NCBI GenBank assembly: GCA_963205415.1
Contig: CAUJJS010000254.1
Coordinates: forward strand, 52,098-116,097
From: Pseudomonadota bacterium
Lineage (GTDB): Bacteria > Pseudomonadota > Gammaproteobacteria > Xanthomonadales > Xanthomonadaceae
Length of the DNA: 64,000 nt
Reading direction: 5' to 3'
Shown piece after piece: positions 55,016 through 63,884 of the stretch; within the stretch, counting starts at the first letter, position 1, and each line of letters begins with the position of its first letter. Under the pieces are notes generated by a model. That model did not search any database. It saw only the letters and a list, made by a program, of their open reading frames with translations, and was not told the DNA's origin. The translations under genes and the position numbers were made by a program.

Positions 55016-56047
55016 ATGTTCAGCTTCTTCAAGAAAAAAACGCCGCCGCCCGCACCGGCGGCCGCACCTGCCCCGGTGGCTCCTGTGGCCACCGCCGCAC
55101 CGGCACCGGCGCCCCCGCCCGCCGCCGACGCGCCAGCGCCGGAGCCCGGGCGCAAGGGCTGGATGGCGCGCCTGTCGGCCGGCCTGCGCAAGACCGGCAG
55201 CAGCATCGCCACCGTCTTCACCGGCACCCGGATCGACGACGCGCTGTACGAGGAGCTCGAAGACGCCCTCCTGATGGCCGACACCGGCGTCAAGGCCACC
55301 GCGCACCTGCTCGCCGACCTCAGGCGCCGCGTCAAGGACAGCAAGGCCACCGACCCCGCCGCCGTCAAGGCGCTGCTGGCCGACGCCCTGGCCGAGCTGC
55401 TCGCGCCGCTGGAAAAGCCGCTGGTGATCGGCGAGCACCAGCCCACGGTGATCATGGTCGCGGGGGTGAACGGCGCGGGCAAGACCACCTCGATCGGCAA
55501 GCTCACCAGGCACCTGGCCGACGACGGCCAGAGCGTGCTGCTGGCCGCCGCCGACACCTTCCGCGCCGCCGCGCGCGAGCAGCTCGGCGTCTGGGCCACG
55601 CGCAACACGGTCGAGATCGTCAGCCAGGAAGGGGGCGACCCGGCCGCCGTGAGCTTCGACGCGGTGAGCGCCGGCAAGGCGCGCGGCAAGGACGTGGTGC
55701 TGGTCGACACCGCCGGGCGCCTACCGACGCAGCTGCACCTGATGCAGGAGCTGCAGAAGATCCGGCGCGTGATCACCAAGGCCGACGCCGGCGCGCCGCA
55801 CGAGGTGCTGCTGGTGATCGACGGCAACACCGGCCAGAACGCGCTGGCGCAGGTCAAGGCGTTCGACGACGCGCTCTCGCTCACCGGCCTGATCGTCACG
55901 AAACTGGACGGCACCGCCAAGGGCGGCGTGCTCGCCGCCATCGCGCAGGAGCGGCCGGTGCCGGTGTACTTCATCGGCGTGGGCGAGAAGGTCGAGGACC
56001 TGGAGACCTTCAGCGCGCGCGAGTTCGCCCAGGCGCTGCTGGCCTGA
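55016..56047 (+). CDS. ftsY: Signal recognition particle receptor FtsY
   Basis: A 343-residue GTPase that docks the signal recognition particle at the membrane. A Pro/Ala-rich N-terminal spacer (residues 8-50) replaces the acidic A domain; then the NG domain: VNGAGKTTSIGKLTRHLADD (G1) near residue 150, AADTFRAAAREQL, VLVDTAGRLPTQ near residue 230 (DTAGR), TKLDGTAKGGV near 294. Its last 40 bases are duplicated at 60,963-61,002, showing that an island inserted at its 3' end without changing the protein. Confidence 0.97.
   Translation: MFSFFKKKTPPPAPAAAPAPVAPVATAAPAPAPPPAADAPAPEPGRKGWMARLSAGLRKTGSSIATVFTGTRIDDALYEELEDALLMADTGVKATAHLLADLRRRVKDSKATDPAAVKALLADALAELLAPLEKPLVIGEHQPTVIMVAGVNGAGKTTSIGKLTRHLADDGQSVLLAAADTFRAAAREQLGVWATRNTVEIVSQEGGDPAAVSFDAVSAGKARGKDVVLVDTAGRLPTQLHLMQELQKIRRVITKADAGAPHEVLLVIDGNTGQNALAQVKAFDDALSLTGLIVTKLDGTAKGGVLAAIAQERPVPVYFIGVGEKVEDLETFSAREFAQALLA
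56008..56047. repeat. 40-bp direct repeat, left copy (3' end of ftsY)
   Basis: Identical over 40 bases, ending at the ftsY stop codon, with the copy at 60,963-61,002. The bases immediately outside differ on both sides. It is the probable left attachment site (or its product) of the island. Confidence 0.9.
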
Positions 56048-56238
56048 CCCCCCCTCGCCCATCCGCCTGCCGCACCACCCACTGCGTATGGTCACACTCG
56101 GCCTGTACCACCCGGACGAGCAACTGCGGCACCCCATAAGGATGCACGGTACGCGTCGCCAAAGTCGGCGGGAGCGGAAGGCGGTGCGATCATGAGGCGG
56201 AGCACGGCAGCAGGCGGGAGGCAACTGCCGTCTCCCGC

Positions 56239-57216
56239 CTATTCGACCGTGATGTTCGCCACCTCGATGATCCGCGCCCACTTGCGCGTCTCGGCCTCCA
56301 TGAAGGTGCTGAACTCCTCGGGCCTGCCGCCGCGCAACTGCAGTCCGGCGGCTTGCGCCTTCTGGCGAATGTCCGGATCAGCAACCGCCGCGTTGAGTTC
56401 AGCGTTCATCCGGGCGACGATGCCCGGCGGCGTGCCCGCTGGCGCGAGCATGCCGTACCAGCCATAGCCGACTACATCGGCCAAGCCCTGCTCACGCAGC
56501 GTGAGCGCCTGCGGATACAGCGGTGTGCGCTCTTCGTTGGCCACTCCCAGCACCCGCAGCTTGCCTGCCTGGATGTGCGGAATGGCCGTCGAGATCGCTG
56601 TGAGCGTAGCGTCGATGCGGCCAGCCAGCAACTCGGTATACGCTGGAGCATCCCCACGGTACTGCACCACGATGCCCCGTACGTTGGCCGCGCGCAGCAA
56701 CAGTTCGGCGGTAAGGTGGGGCGCCGAGCCCACTCCTGGAGAGCCGAGAGTCGCGCCCTCCGGCTTCTTCCCGACATGCGCAATGAACTCAGCGAGCGTC
56801 CTGTAGGGTGCTTCGGCGTTGACCACCAGGAACAGCGGGGCGATCGCCGTGCTGCCAATGGAAGCAAAACTTTTGCTCGCGTCGTAGGGCAGCCCCTTGT
56901 ACAGGGCCTCGCCGATGGCAATTGGCGCAGCAGCGTGCAGAAGGGTGTAGCCATCGGGGGGCGCCTTGGCGACGAACTCGTTCGCGATCCTGGTCCCGGC
57001 ACCGGGCTTGTTCTCCACCACGACACTCTGGCCGAGCCTGCGCGCCAGAAAGTCGCCTAGCACGCGCGTCAGAATATCGCTCGCCCCCCCAGCCGCATAC
57101 GGAGAAATGAGGCGAATGGGCCTGGAAGGCCACGCCTGGGCCCACCCAGGAGCACTGGCGCACAGGGAGAGCACAGCGGTGCTGGCGTGAAGAAAATGTC
57201 GGCGATCGAATGGCAT
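56239..57216 (-). CDS. Bug/TctC-family tripartite tricarboxylate transporter substrate-binding protein
   Basis: A 325-residue periplasmic binding protein. Signal peptide MPFDRRHFLHASTAVLSLCA, a cleavage site near AQA (residue 26), then WPSRPIRLISPYAAGGASDILTRVLGDFLARRLGQSVVVENKPGAGTRIANEFVAKA, the classic Bug opening. GYGWYGMLAPAGTPPGIVARMNAELN near 265 is the C-terminal family motif. Such proteins capture carboxylates; no TctA or TctB membrane genes are in the island, which is common for Bug genes in Comamonadaceae. AAAGGAG precedes ATG 57216. Confidence 0.93.
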   Translation of the reverse strand: MPFDRRHFLHASTAVLSLCASAPGWAQAWPSRPIRLISPYAAGGASDILTRVLGDFLARRLGQSVVVENKPGAGTRIANEFVAKAPPDGYTLLHAAAPIAIGEALYKGLPYDASKSFASIGSTAIAPLFLVVNAEAPYRTLAEFIAHVGKKPEGATLGSPGVGSAPHLTAELLLRAANVRGIVVQYRGDAPAYTELLAGRIDATLTAISTAIPHIQAGKLRVLGVANEERTPLYPQALTLREQGLADVVGYGWYGMLAPAGTPPGIVARMNAELNAAVADPDIRQKAQAAGLQLRGGRPEEFSTFMEAETRKWARIIEVANITVE

Positions 57217-57251
57217 GGTAGTCTCCTTTTCCTTGTGCCGGTACTGGGTTT

Positions 57252-58526
57252 TCAAGAAATGCGCCGCAACGGCGGATAGCGGAAACGGCCTTCCAGGTGG
57301 TCGGCATGGGGCTGGTACAGCCTGAGCACGACGTAGAAGAGTCCCTCGGCCGGCGTGGGCAGCCAGTTGGCGCCTCCTCCCGGGTCCGTGGCCTGCATGC
57401 GGATCGCGAGGCTGCCATCCGTTCCATAGCGCAGGCCCGGAGTGCGATCGCAGATGGAATGGCGCCCGATGGGATTGGCGACCAACAGGCAGTCGCTGCG
57501 GCGATAGAGGGTCAGGGACCAAAAGGCTCCTACCTTTGGCATCCGTCCGGACGGAAAAAGCAGCTCGTACGCCCGGGCTCCGTCCAGCAGGCTGCCATCG
57601 GCATCCACCTCCGCCGTGGGGTACATCGCCTCGTCGACACCGAGCGCTCCGATGAAATTGCGCGCCACGCGGGCGCGGGCGTAGCGGTCGCCGCCCCAGT
57701 GGGTACGCACCGTCAGGGCAATCGCCCAGCCGCCGCCCAGCGCGTGCGGCAGTTCCCGGCACCGCAATTCCTCATACACCTGAGGCAGCAGGCGCGCCAG
57801 GCGGCTGTCGTCCAACTCGCGCCACACCAAACTCTCGCCCACAGGGGGCGGGTTGCCCCGCAAGGCAGCGGCCACCGTGGACCGGTACAACGCGGCCGAC
57901 GGCACCTGCGTGCAGCGACCATCCATCGCCGTATCCACCCGCATCGCCGCGTCGCCGCCATCGAGCCGCGAGATGCGGAATTGCAACTGCAGCACGCGCA
58001 CGCGCTCGGCATCCGGACCATCGTCATCCACCAGGATGCGCCCGATAAGCCAGACATCGGAGCCCGGCGCCGCCACCGCATGGCTGATCCCCGGTGGCAT
58101 GGGACCGCTCCAGCCCGGCCCATGCACCAGCGTGCGCTGCGGGCGGTTGCCGGTGGTACGCCGGCCGATGTAGGCGAACGGGTTGGTCCAGGCGTCGAGC
58201 AGCCCAAGCGTCCAGTAGCGCTCTCCCATCTCCGGCGAATCAATGACGATCGGACCAGCCGAAAGGTCCAGCCAGGCATTGCTGAAAACCGTGTCGTTGT
58301 TCGGGCTCACGACCTCTCGGTCATCGGGGCCGATCCGGCGATGCGTGTGGGTGAACTGATTGACCCAGCGCAGCGTCGATCCACGATCGTCCGAAGCAAA
58401 GCCCCGTGTGGGATGGCGCCGCGCCGTGGTGGCCGCACGCATGCGCATCATCTCGAACAATGGCAAGGTCTGCACCACGGCGGCGTGAGCACAGGCGATG
58501 TCTTCGGGCGAATCCATGGCAGTCAT
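57252..58526 (-). CDS. DUF1254/DUF1214 domain protein
   Basis: A 424-residue cytoplasmic protein. The N-terminal DUF1254 half shows TLRWVNQFTHTHRRIGPDDR and VVSPNNDTVFSNAWLDLSAG near residue 75 and the C-terminal DUF1214 half YELLFPSGRMPKVGAFWSLTLYRRSDCLLVANPIGRHSI near residue 330. Function unknown. There is no signal peptide. ATG 58526 (MTAMDSPED) with GAGGAA seven bases before is preferred to a TTG 18 bases further upstream. It lies 21 bases after the CoA-transferase in the same operon. Confidence 0.88.
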   Translation of the reverse strand: MTAMDSPEDIACAHAAVVQTLPLFEMMRMRAATTARRHPTRGFASDDRGSTLRWVNQFTHTHRRIGPDDREVVSPNNDTVFSNAWLDLSAGPIVIDSPEMGERYWTLGLLDAWTNPFAYIGRRTTGNRPQRTLVHGPGWSGPMPPGISHAVAAPGSDVWLIGRILVDDDGPDAERVRVLQLQFRISRLDGGDAAMRVDTAMDGRCTQVPSAALYRSTVAAALRGNPPPVGESLVWRELDDSRLARLLPQVYEELRCRELPHALGGGWAIALTVRTHWGGDRYARARVARNFIGALGVDEAMYPTAEVDADGSLLDGARAYELLFPSGRMPKVGAFWSLTLYRRSDCLLVANPIGRHSICDRTPGLRYGTDGSLAIRMQATDPGGGANWLPTPAEGLFYVVLRLYQPHADHLEGRFRYPPLRRIS

Positions 58527-58547
58527 GCTATTTCTTCCTCGCAACGG

Positions 58548-59747
58548 TCAACCCACGACGCCTGCGCGCCGCATCCGCTGGATGTCCTCTTCGCAGTAAC
58601 CCGCCTCCGCCAGCACCGTGTCGGTGTCGGCGCCGCAGGCAGGCGCCGCACTCGGCGCGAGGCGCGGCGCGTCGCCCAAGCGGTAGGGCAGGCCCAGTGC
58701 CCGGTAGCTTTCGCCCCCCTGCGTCTCGGCCTGAACCAACATGCCACTCGCCTGCAGATCGGGGCAGGCCAGCACCTGGGCGTAGCTGCGTACCGCGCCC
58801 GCCACGATCCGGTTGCGGCTGAGCAGGGTCACACACTCGTCGCTGCTGCGCGTGGACAGGCATTCACGCAACACTTCGCGTAGCGCGGGCCGGTTGCGCA
58901 CCCGCAGTGCATTGGTGCGAAAGCGCGGGTCCTCGATCAAATGCTCGCGCTCCATCGCCCGGCAAAAGCGCACCCAGTGATCCTCGGCGTAGGCCGAGAG
59001 CACGATGTGGCCGTCGCGCGTGGGCACCACCTCTGCGGCTGGCGCATTGCTGGGTTGGCCGTCGCCTGTACGCGTGGGCTCTGGCGCGCCACCCAGGTAG
59101 CCGCACCAGGTAGCCGCCTGCAGATGCAGGGCGACCTCCAGCAACGATGTCTCGAGCGTTTCACCGACGCCGCTGCGCTCACGCCCATACAGCGCCGCCA
59201 GTACGGCCTGAGCCCCCAAGTGGGCTGCCGCCGCGTCGATGATGGGTACGCCGACCTTCTGCGGCATACGTCCCGGCTCACCCGTGACCGACATGAGCCC
59301 GCTTTCGGCCTGTGCCGCGATGTCGTAGCCGGGACGGCCCTGGCGCACGAAACCAGTGATCGACAGATAGACCAAGCGCGGAAAGCGCCGACGCACTTGC
59401 GCGGGCCCCAAGCCCAGCGCATCGGCGACACCAGGGCGCAGGTTCTGTATCACCACATCGCTGCGGCCGATCAAGCGCAGCGCCGCTTCGCGGCCGGTCT
59501 CCCTCTTGAGGTCAAGCGCGATCGATCGCTTGCCGCGGTTGTAGGCCCGTACCATCGAGTCGCCATAAGGCCCGACGTGCCGCGCCTGGTCACCGTCCAG
59601 AGGCTCGACCTTGATCACCGAGGCGCCCAGTTCCACGAGCACCATGGCCGCCCCCGGACCGGCGATGTACTGCCCCAGATCGATCACCCGTATACCCTTC
59701 AGGGGCGCGGCGGCTGGAGAATTCCCGGTCTGCTGACTCATGTTCAT
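58548..59747 (-). CDS. CaiB/BaiF family III CoA-transferase
   Basis: A 399-residue CoA-transferase. PLKGIRVIDLGQYIAGPGAAMVLVELGASVIKVEPLDGDQAR is the family's N terminus, and the GYDIAAQAESGLMSVTGEPG and VPIIDAAAAHLGAQAVLAAL stretches contain the catalytic Asp region near residue 165. The C terminus ends AEAGYCEEDIQRMRRAGVVG. It probably activates the acid captured by the Bug protein. First gene of the three-gene leftward operon, divergent from the LysR gene. Confidence 0.93.
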   Translation of the reverse strand: MNMSQQTGNSPAAAPLKGIRVIDLGQYIAGPGAAMVLVELGASVIKVEPLDGDQARHVGPYGDSMVRAYNRGKRSIALDLKRETGREAALRLIGRSDVVIQNLRPGVADALGLGPAQVRRRFPRLVYLSITGFVRQGRPGYDIAAQAESGLMSVTGEPGRMPQKVGVPIIDAAAAHLGAQAVLAALYGRERSGVGETLETSLLEVALHLQAATWCGYLGGAPEPTRTGDGQPSNAPAAEVVPTRDGHIVLSAYAEDHWVRFCRAMEREHLIEDPRFRTNALRVRNRPALREVLRECLSTRSSDECVTLLSRNRIVAGAVRSYAQVLACPDLQASGMLVQAETQGGESYRALGLPYRLGDAPRLAPSAAPACGADTDTVLAEAGYCEEDIQRMRRAGVVG

Positions 59748-59886
59748 GGTGGGTAACCATAGCCGGCGCGGTCATTCCTGAAAATTCAATATTCATGATT
59801 CTGTGATCACTTTTGGTGATCGCCAGAAGCGATCGCAAAATCCCTGCCTGTGCGACGCGCACGCATTTCGCCCCGAGACCATTCCG
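59748..59886. promoter_or_regulatory. Divergent promoter region of the island operon and LysR gene
   Basis: A 139-base gap with two GTGATC-containing repeats spaced about 17 bases (59,800-59,821: GTGATCAC and GGTGATC), a likely LysR binding site, and an AT-rich stretch AATATTCATGATT near 59,787. Confidence 0.5.
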
Positions 59887-60891
59887 ATGAACGACGCCAC
59901 CACCGACTACATGGTCCGCAGACTACGGCTGCGACACCTCGAACTTCTGGTCGTCCTCTCGGAAGAATCGACCCTGCGCGGCGCTGCCACCCGCCTGCAC
60001 CTGAGCCAGCCGGCCATCAGCAAGATGCTCCACGAGATCGAGACGTGCTTCGCGGCCAAGCTCTTCGAGCGCAGCCACCAGGGCATCCACGCCAACGCGC
60101 TGGGCGGAGCAGCCAGCCAGCGCGCACGCGTCATGCTCAACGAGCTGCGGCGCGCCGCAGACGACACCGCCGCCCTGCGCGCCGGAGCTCGGGCCGTACT
60201 GCGCGTGGGGGCACCATCCGTCACGGCAACCGCCCCGGCCGCCATCGTGCGGCTACGGGCACGCCTGCCGGCAACCGTCGTGCAAATCCGCGAAGGCCAA
60301 GTACGCGAACTCATCCAGCGCCTGCTCGACGGCGAACTCGATTGCGTCTTTGGCGCCATCACCCCCGAACTGCTGTCAGGCGACATGCTGCCGCGGCTGA
60401 AGTCCGAGGTGCTCCTGGAAGACGAGCTGTGCGTGCTGGCTTCGGCCTCCAACAGGATGACTCGGCGTCGACGCCTGCGCTGGGCCGATCTGCAGACTGC
60501 CCCCTGGGTCGCGCCACCCAAGGAAACGCTGGTGCGCCAAGCTTTTATGATGGCCTTCTTGAACGAAGGCGTCGCCCCTCCCGAGCCAGTGATCGAGGCC
60601 ATGTCGTCTGTGACGGTAGGCACGGTACTGCGCCTGGATACATCGCTGCTGTGCGCCGTACGCCTGGAGCACGCGCACGATGAAGTCGCCCGCGGCGACG
60701 TGCGCAGAGTGCGCGTCGAACCCACCATGGCTCTGCCATCATTCGGCCTCTTCACCCGCCGGGAGGAGACCAGCCAACCCGCACCGCTGCAAGAATTCAT
60801 CCGCGAGATTCGGCAAAGCGCCGACGCAGCCGCAAGAAGCAGGCTCGTCAGGCAACCAGCGTCCCCGGATACACGGAAACTTCGCCCTTAG
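59887..60891 (+). CDS. LysR-type transcriptional regulator
   Basis: A 334-residue regulator. The N-terminal winged helix is RHLELLVVLSEESTLRGAATRLHLSQPAISKMLHEIETCFAAKLFERSHQ (residues 17-66). An effector-binding domain covers about 95-300. ATG 59887 begins MNDATTDYMVRRLRLRH. It is divergent from the CoA-transferase operon, the usual arrangement for a LysR activator that responds to the substrate of the neighbouring operon. Confidence 0.93.
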   Translation: MNDATTDYMVRRLRLRHLELLVVLSEESTLRGAATRLHLSQPAISKMLHEIETCFAAKLFERSHQGIHANALGGAASQRARVMLNELRRAADDTAALRAGARAVLRVGAPSVTATAPAAIVRLRARLPATVVQIREGQVRELIQRLLDGELDCVFGAITPELLSGDMLPRLKSEVLLEDELCVLASASNRMTRRRRLRWADLQTAPWVAPPKETLVRQAFMMAFLNEGVAPPEPVIEAMSSVTVGTVLRLDTSLLCAVRLEHAHDEVARGDVRRVRVEPTMALPSFGLFTRREETSQPAPLQEFIREIRQSADAAARSRLVRQPASPDTRKLRP

Positions 60892-60962
60892 CACAAGCCA
60901 CCCCGCCCCGAGCGACGACAGCGAGCAGGCCCTCGTGCCTGTCGCCTGCTTCTCGAACACGG

Positions 60963-61002
60963 CTTCAGCGCGCGCGAGTTCGCCCAGGCGCTGCTGGCCT
61001 GA
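60963..61002. repeat. 40-bp direct repeat, right copy
   Basis: Second copy of the ftsY 3' end, 40 of 40 bases identical to 56,008-56,047. It is non-coding here and ends seven bases before the cutA stop codon region. Confidence 0.9.
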
Positions 61003-61008
61003 GCGGCG

Positions 61009-61374
61009 CTACCGGCCGGCGGAACCGGGCGGCGCCACCTCCTCGTGCACCCACCGGGCATAGTCGGCGCTGGCGCGCAGAGGCTGCGCCACCAGCTGCG
61101 GCAGCTCGTACCCATGGTGCGCGCGCAGCAACTCGCACAGCGCCGCGCTGGCCTGCGGCGTCGTCTTGCAGACCAGGCGCCATTCCGCCTCTTCGTGCAC
61201 CACACCCTGCCAGCGGTAGTACGACGTGATCGGCTGCACCTGCACGCAGGCGGCCAGCCGGCGCTCCAGCGCCAGGCGCGCCAGCGCGCCGGCGGCCTCG
61301 CGGCTCGCCACCGTCGTGGTGACCTGCACCAGCGCGGCATCGGGCAAATCGTCTCGCATCACCACCTCGCTCAT
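61009..61374 (-). CDS. cutA: CutA-like divalent-cation tolerance protein
   Basis: A 121-residue protein of the CutA1 family. Family motifs: VQVTTTVASREAAGALARLALERRLAACVQVQPITSYYRWQGVV, EEAEWRLVCKTTPQASAALCELLRAHHGYELPQLVAQPL, and a closing YARWVHEEV. Trimeric, role not settled. The start ATG 61374 (MSEVVMRDD) begins the known domain. It converges with the former ftsY end, now with the island. Confidence 0.92.
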   Translation of the reverse strand: MSEVVMRDDLPDAALVQVTTTVASREAAGALARLALERRLAACVQVQPITSYYRWQGVVHEEAEWRLVCKTTPQASAALCELLRAHHGYELPQLVAQPLRASADYARWVHEEVAPPGSAGR

Positions 61375-61507
61375 CGCCGCCGCATCCGGCGCGGCGGTCC
61401 ACCGCCAGCATAGCGGCCGCCGGCGATGACGGCAAAGCACAGGCATGGCCCCGCAGGATCGACAATGCGGCCCTGCCATTCCATTTCCAGACCACGGAGT
61501 CCAGGCC

Positions 61508-62314
61508 ATGCCCCGACTGGCTGCCAACCTGACGCTGCTCTACAACGAGGTGCCCTTCCTCGAACGCTTCGCGCTGGCCGCGCGCGACGGCTTCACGGCG
61601 GTCGAGTGCCAGTTCCCGTACGCCTGGGACGCGCGGGACATCCGCCAGTGCCTCGACGCCAGCGGGCTGCAGCTGGTGCTGCACAACCTGCCCGCGGGCG
61701 ACTGGGCCGCGGGCGATCGCGGCATCGCCTGCCATCCCGACCGGGTGGACGAATTCCGCGAGGCTGTGTCGCTCGCCCTCGACTACGCCCGCGTGCTGGG
61801 CGCCGGGCAGCTCAACTGCCTGGCGGGCATCGCCCCCGCCGGGCCGAGCGACGAGGAACTGCGCCACACGCTGGTCGAAAACCTGCGCCACGCGGCCGCC
61901 CGGCTCGGGGCGGAGGGCCTGAAGCTGCTGGTCGAGCCGATCAACACCTTCGACATGCCCGGGTTCTACCTGCACGGCAGCGCGCAGACGCTGGCGCTGC
62001 TCGACGCCGTGGGCGCCGGCAACGCCTGGCTGCAGTACGACATCTACCACATGCAGCGCATGGAGGGCGAACTGGCGGCGACGCTGCACCGGCACCTGCC
62101 GCGCATAGCCCACATCCAGCTCGCCGACAACCCCGGCCGCCACGAGCCGGGCACGGGCGAGATCAACTACGCCTTCCTGCTGCGGTTCCTCGACCGCATC
62201 GGCTACCAGGGCTGGGTCGGCTGCGAATACCTGCCGCTCGGCGCCACCCGCGACGGCCTGGGCTGGCTGCAGGCGCTGCGCCGGCCGGATCGGCCAGGAG
62301 ACCTGCACCCATGA
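61508..62314 (+). CDS. hyi: Hydroxypyruvate isomerase
   Basis: A 268-residue TIM-barrel isomerase converting hydroxypyruvate to tartronate semialdehyde. MPRLAANLTLLYNEVPFLERFALAARDGFTAVECQFPY at the N terminus; LLVEPINTFDMPGFYL near residue 140 (active-site Glu); HIQLADNPGRHEPGTGEINYAFLLRFLDRIGYQGWVGCEYLP near the end. It overlaps the glycerate kinase start by four bases, so both act in the glycerate pathway. Confidence 0.93.
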   Translation: MPRLAANLTLLYNEVPFLERFALAARDGFTAVECQFPYAWDARDIRQCLDASGLQLVLHNLPAGDWAAGDRGIACHPDRVDEFREAVSLALDYARVLGAGQLNCLAGIAPAGPSDEELRHTLVENLRHAAARLGAEGLKLLVEPINTFDMPGFYLHGSAQTLALLDAVGAGNAWLQYDIYHMQRMEGELAATLHRHLPRIAHIQLADNPGRHEPGTGEINYAFLLRFLDRIGYQGWVGCEYLPLGATRDGLGWLQALRRPDRPGDLHP

Positions 62315-63591
62315 ACCACGCCAGCCTCATGCGCGCGATGTTCGACGCCGCGATCGCCTCCGCGCAGCCCGCACGGTGCGTGCCGCCGCACCTGCCGCGG
62401 CCCGACGAAGTCGGGGGGCGGCTCGTCGTCCTCGGCGCCGGCAAGGCCTCGGCCGCCATGGCGCGGGCGGTGGAAGACCACTGGAAGGGCCCGCTCGGTG
62501 GCCTGGTGGTGACCCGCTACGGCTACCAGGTGCCGTGCGAGCGCATCGAGATCGTCCAGGCCGCGCACCCGGTGCCCGACGCGGCCGGCCTGCAGGCCGC
62601 CCGGCGCCTGCTGGCGCTGGCCGACGGCCTGGGCCCCGACGACGTGGCGCTGTGCCTGATCTCCGGCGGCGGCTCGTCGCTGCTGGCGCTGCCGCTCGCA
62701 GGCATCACGCTGGAAGACCTGCAGCAGGTCCACCGCGACCTGCTGGCCAGCGGCGCCAGCATCGGCGAGATGAATACCGTGCGGCGGCACCTCTCGGCGA
62801 TCCAGGGCGGGCGCCTCGCGGCCGCGTGCCACCCGGCGCGCGTCATCTCGCTGCTGCTCTCCGACGTCCCTGGCGACCAGCCGCCGGACATCGCGTCCGG
62901 CCCCACCGTCGGCGACGCCAGCACCTGCGCCGACGCGCTCGACATCGTGCGCCGCTACCGCATCGCGCTGCCCGCCAGCGCGCGCGAGGCGCTGGAAAGC
63001 GGCCGCGGCGAGTCGGTCAAGCCGGGGGATCCGCGGCTGGCCGGCACCGCCACCCGCATCGTCGCCGCGCCGCAGCAGGCACTGCACGCCGCGGCCGAGG
63101 TCGCCCGCCGCCACGGCTACACGCCGCACATCCTGGGCGACGCCATCGAAGGCGAGGCGCGCGACGTCGGCAAGGTGCTGGCGGCGCTCGCCCTGAACGT
63201 GGCCGAGCGCGGCGAGCCCTTCGCCCGGCCCTGCGCCCTGCTCTCGGGCGGCGAGACCACGGTGACGCTGCGTGGCCAGGGCCGCGGCGGGCGCAACGTG
63301 GAGTGCCTGCTCTCGCTGGCCATCGCCACGCGCGGCCACCCGCGCATCCATGCGCTGATGGGCGACACCGACGGGGTCGACGGCATGGAGGAGATCGCCG
63401 GCGCGTGCGCCGGACCCGACACGCTGGCGCGCGCCTTCGCGCGAGGCATCCACCCGCTGCGCAGCCTGGATGCCAACGACGGCCACGGCTTTTTCGCGGC
63501 CCTGGGCGATTCGGTCGTCACCGGCCCGACGCTGACCAACGTCAACGATTTCCGCGTGATCCTGGTCGACGCCTGTGTCGATATGCCCTGA
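62311..63591 (+). CDS. Glycerate 2-kinase (MOFRL family)
   Basis: A 426-residue kinase phosphorylating glycerate to 2-phosphoglycerate. RLVVLGAGKASAAMARAVEDHW near residue 35, CLISGGGSSLLALPLAGITLEDLQ near 112, LLLSDVPGDQPPDIASGPTVGD near 182, and the MOFRL domain ALLSGGETTVTLRGQGRGGRNVECLLSLAIA. Start ATG 62311 overlaps hyi. With hyi it handles glyoxylate- or hydroxypyruvate-derived carbon. Its stop codon is part of the first of three repeats at 63,589. Confidence 0.92.
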   Translation: MNHASLMRAMFDAAIASAQPARCVPPHLPRPDEVGGRLVVLGAGKASAAMARAVEDHWKGPLGGLVVTRYGYQVPCERIEIVQAAHPVPDAAGLQAARRLLALADGLGPDDVALCLISGGGSSLLALPLAGITLEDLQQVHRDLLASGASIGEMNTVRRHLSAIQGGRLAAACHPARVISLLLSDVPGDQPPDIASGPTVGDASTCADALDIVRRYRIALPASAREALESGRGESVKPGDPRLAGTATRIVAAPQQALHAAAEVARRHGYTPHILGDAIEGEARDVGKVLAALALNVAERGEPFARPCALLSGGETTVTLRGQGRGGRNVECLLSLAIATRGHPRIHALMGDTDGVDGMEEIAGACAGPDTLARAFARGIHPLRSLDANDGHGFFAALGDSVVTGPTLTNVNDFRVILVDACVDMP

Positions 63592-63714
63592 GCGTTGTAC
63601 TAGTCAGCCAGAAAAATCAACCACATAGAGCGACCTGGGGTGCACATCTTTGTACTGATTTTTCGCTGAGTGTTGTACTTTCCTGAGATCTTTTCATTGA
63701 GTCTTGTATTTTCC
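63589..63714. repeat. Three related 17-bp repeats and an inverted repeat (possible transposon end)
   Basis: TGAGCGTTGTACTAGTC (63,589-63,605), TGAGTGTTGTACTTTCC (63,667-63,683) and TGAGTCTTGTATTTTCC (63,698-63,714). Between the first two, GAAAAATCA (63,611) is inverted at 63,656 (TGATTTTTC). AT-richer than the core. Multiple spaced copies near one edge are typical of transposase-binding arrays at element ends. Confidence 0.5.
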
Positions 63715-63884
63715 GCAGAGGACCGCGCAAACGATCCCCCTGCATTAGCCCGCAAGGTACTGAATCTCTGCCATTGCCATGAAAATACCCTCATGGCGAC
63801 CACGCCCGCAGGCCCCCTTTCCCCCTACATCCCGGCCTCCGCTCCCCGCAGCGCTGATGTCGTTCTGTACCTTGCCTCGATGGT

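Larger units (their letters stand above)
56048..61002. mobile_element. 4.96-kb genomic island inserted at the ftsY 3' end
   Basis: The segment between the two 40-bp repeats, counting one repeat, contains four metabolic genes: a Bug/TctC binding protein, DUF1254/DUF1214, a CaiB/BaiF CoA-transferase and a LysR regulator. Removing it would join ftsY directly to cutA with a 3' end still intact. There is no integrase or transposase inside. Base composition is visibly lower in GC than in the flanking core genes. This is read from the repeats and gene content; the recombinase that placed it is unknown. Confidence 0.8.

Noticed and set aside
52165-56082. A 1,305-residue minus-strand reading frame
   Set aside because: Only its C-terminal part (from 53,535) is a real M16-family protein. 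The rest is antisense to ftsY and out of frame with the catalytic M16 gene, and reads as low-complexity Ala/Arg/Gly sequence.
56213-56239. A hairpin GGCGGGAG/CTCCCGCC after the Bug gene as an intrinsic terminator
   Set aside because: The stem is good but touches the stop codon and no T-run follows on the minus strand, so termination there is doubtful.
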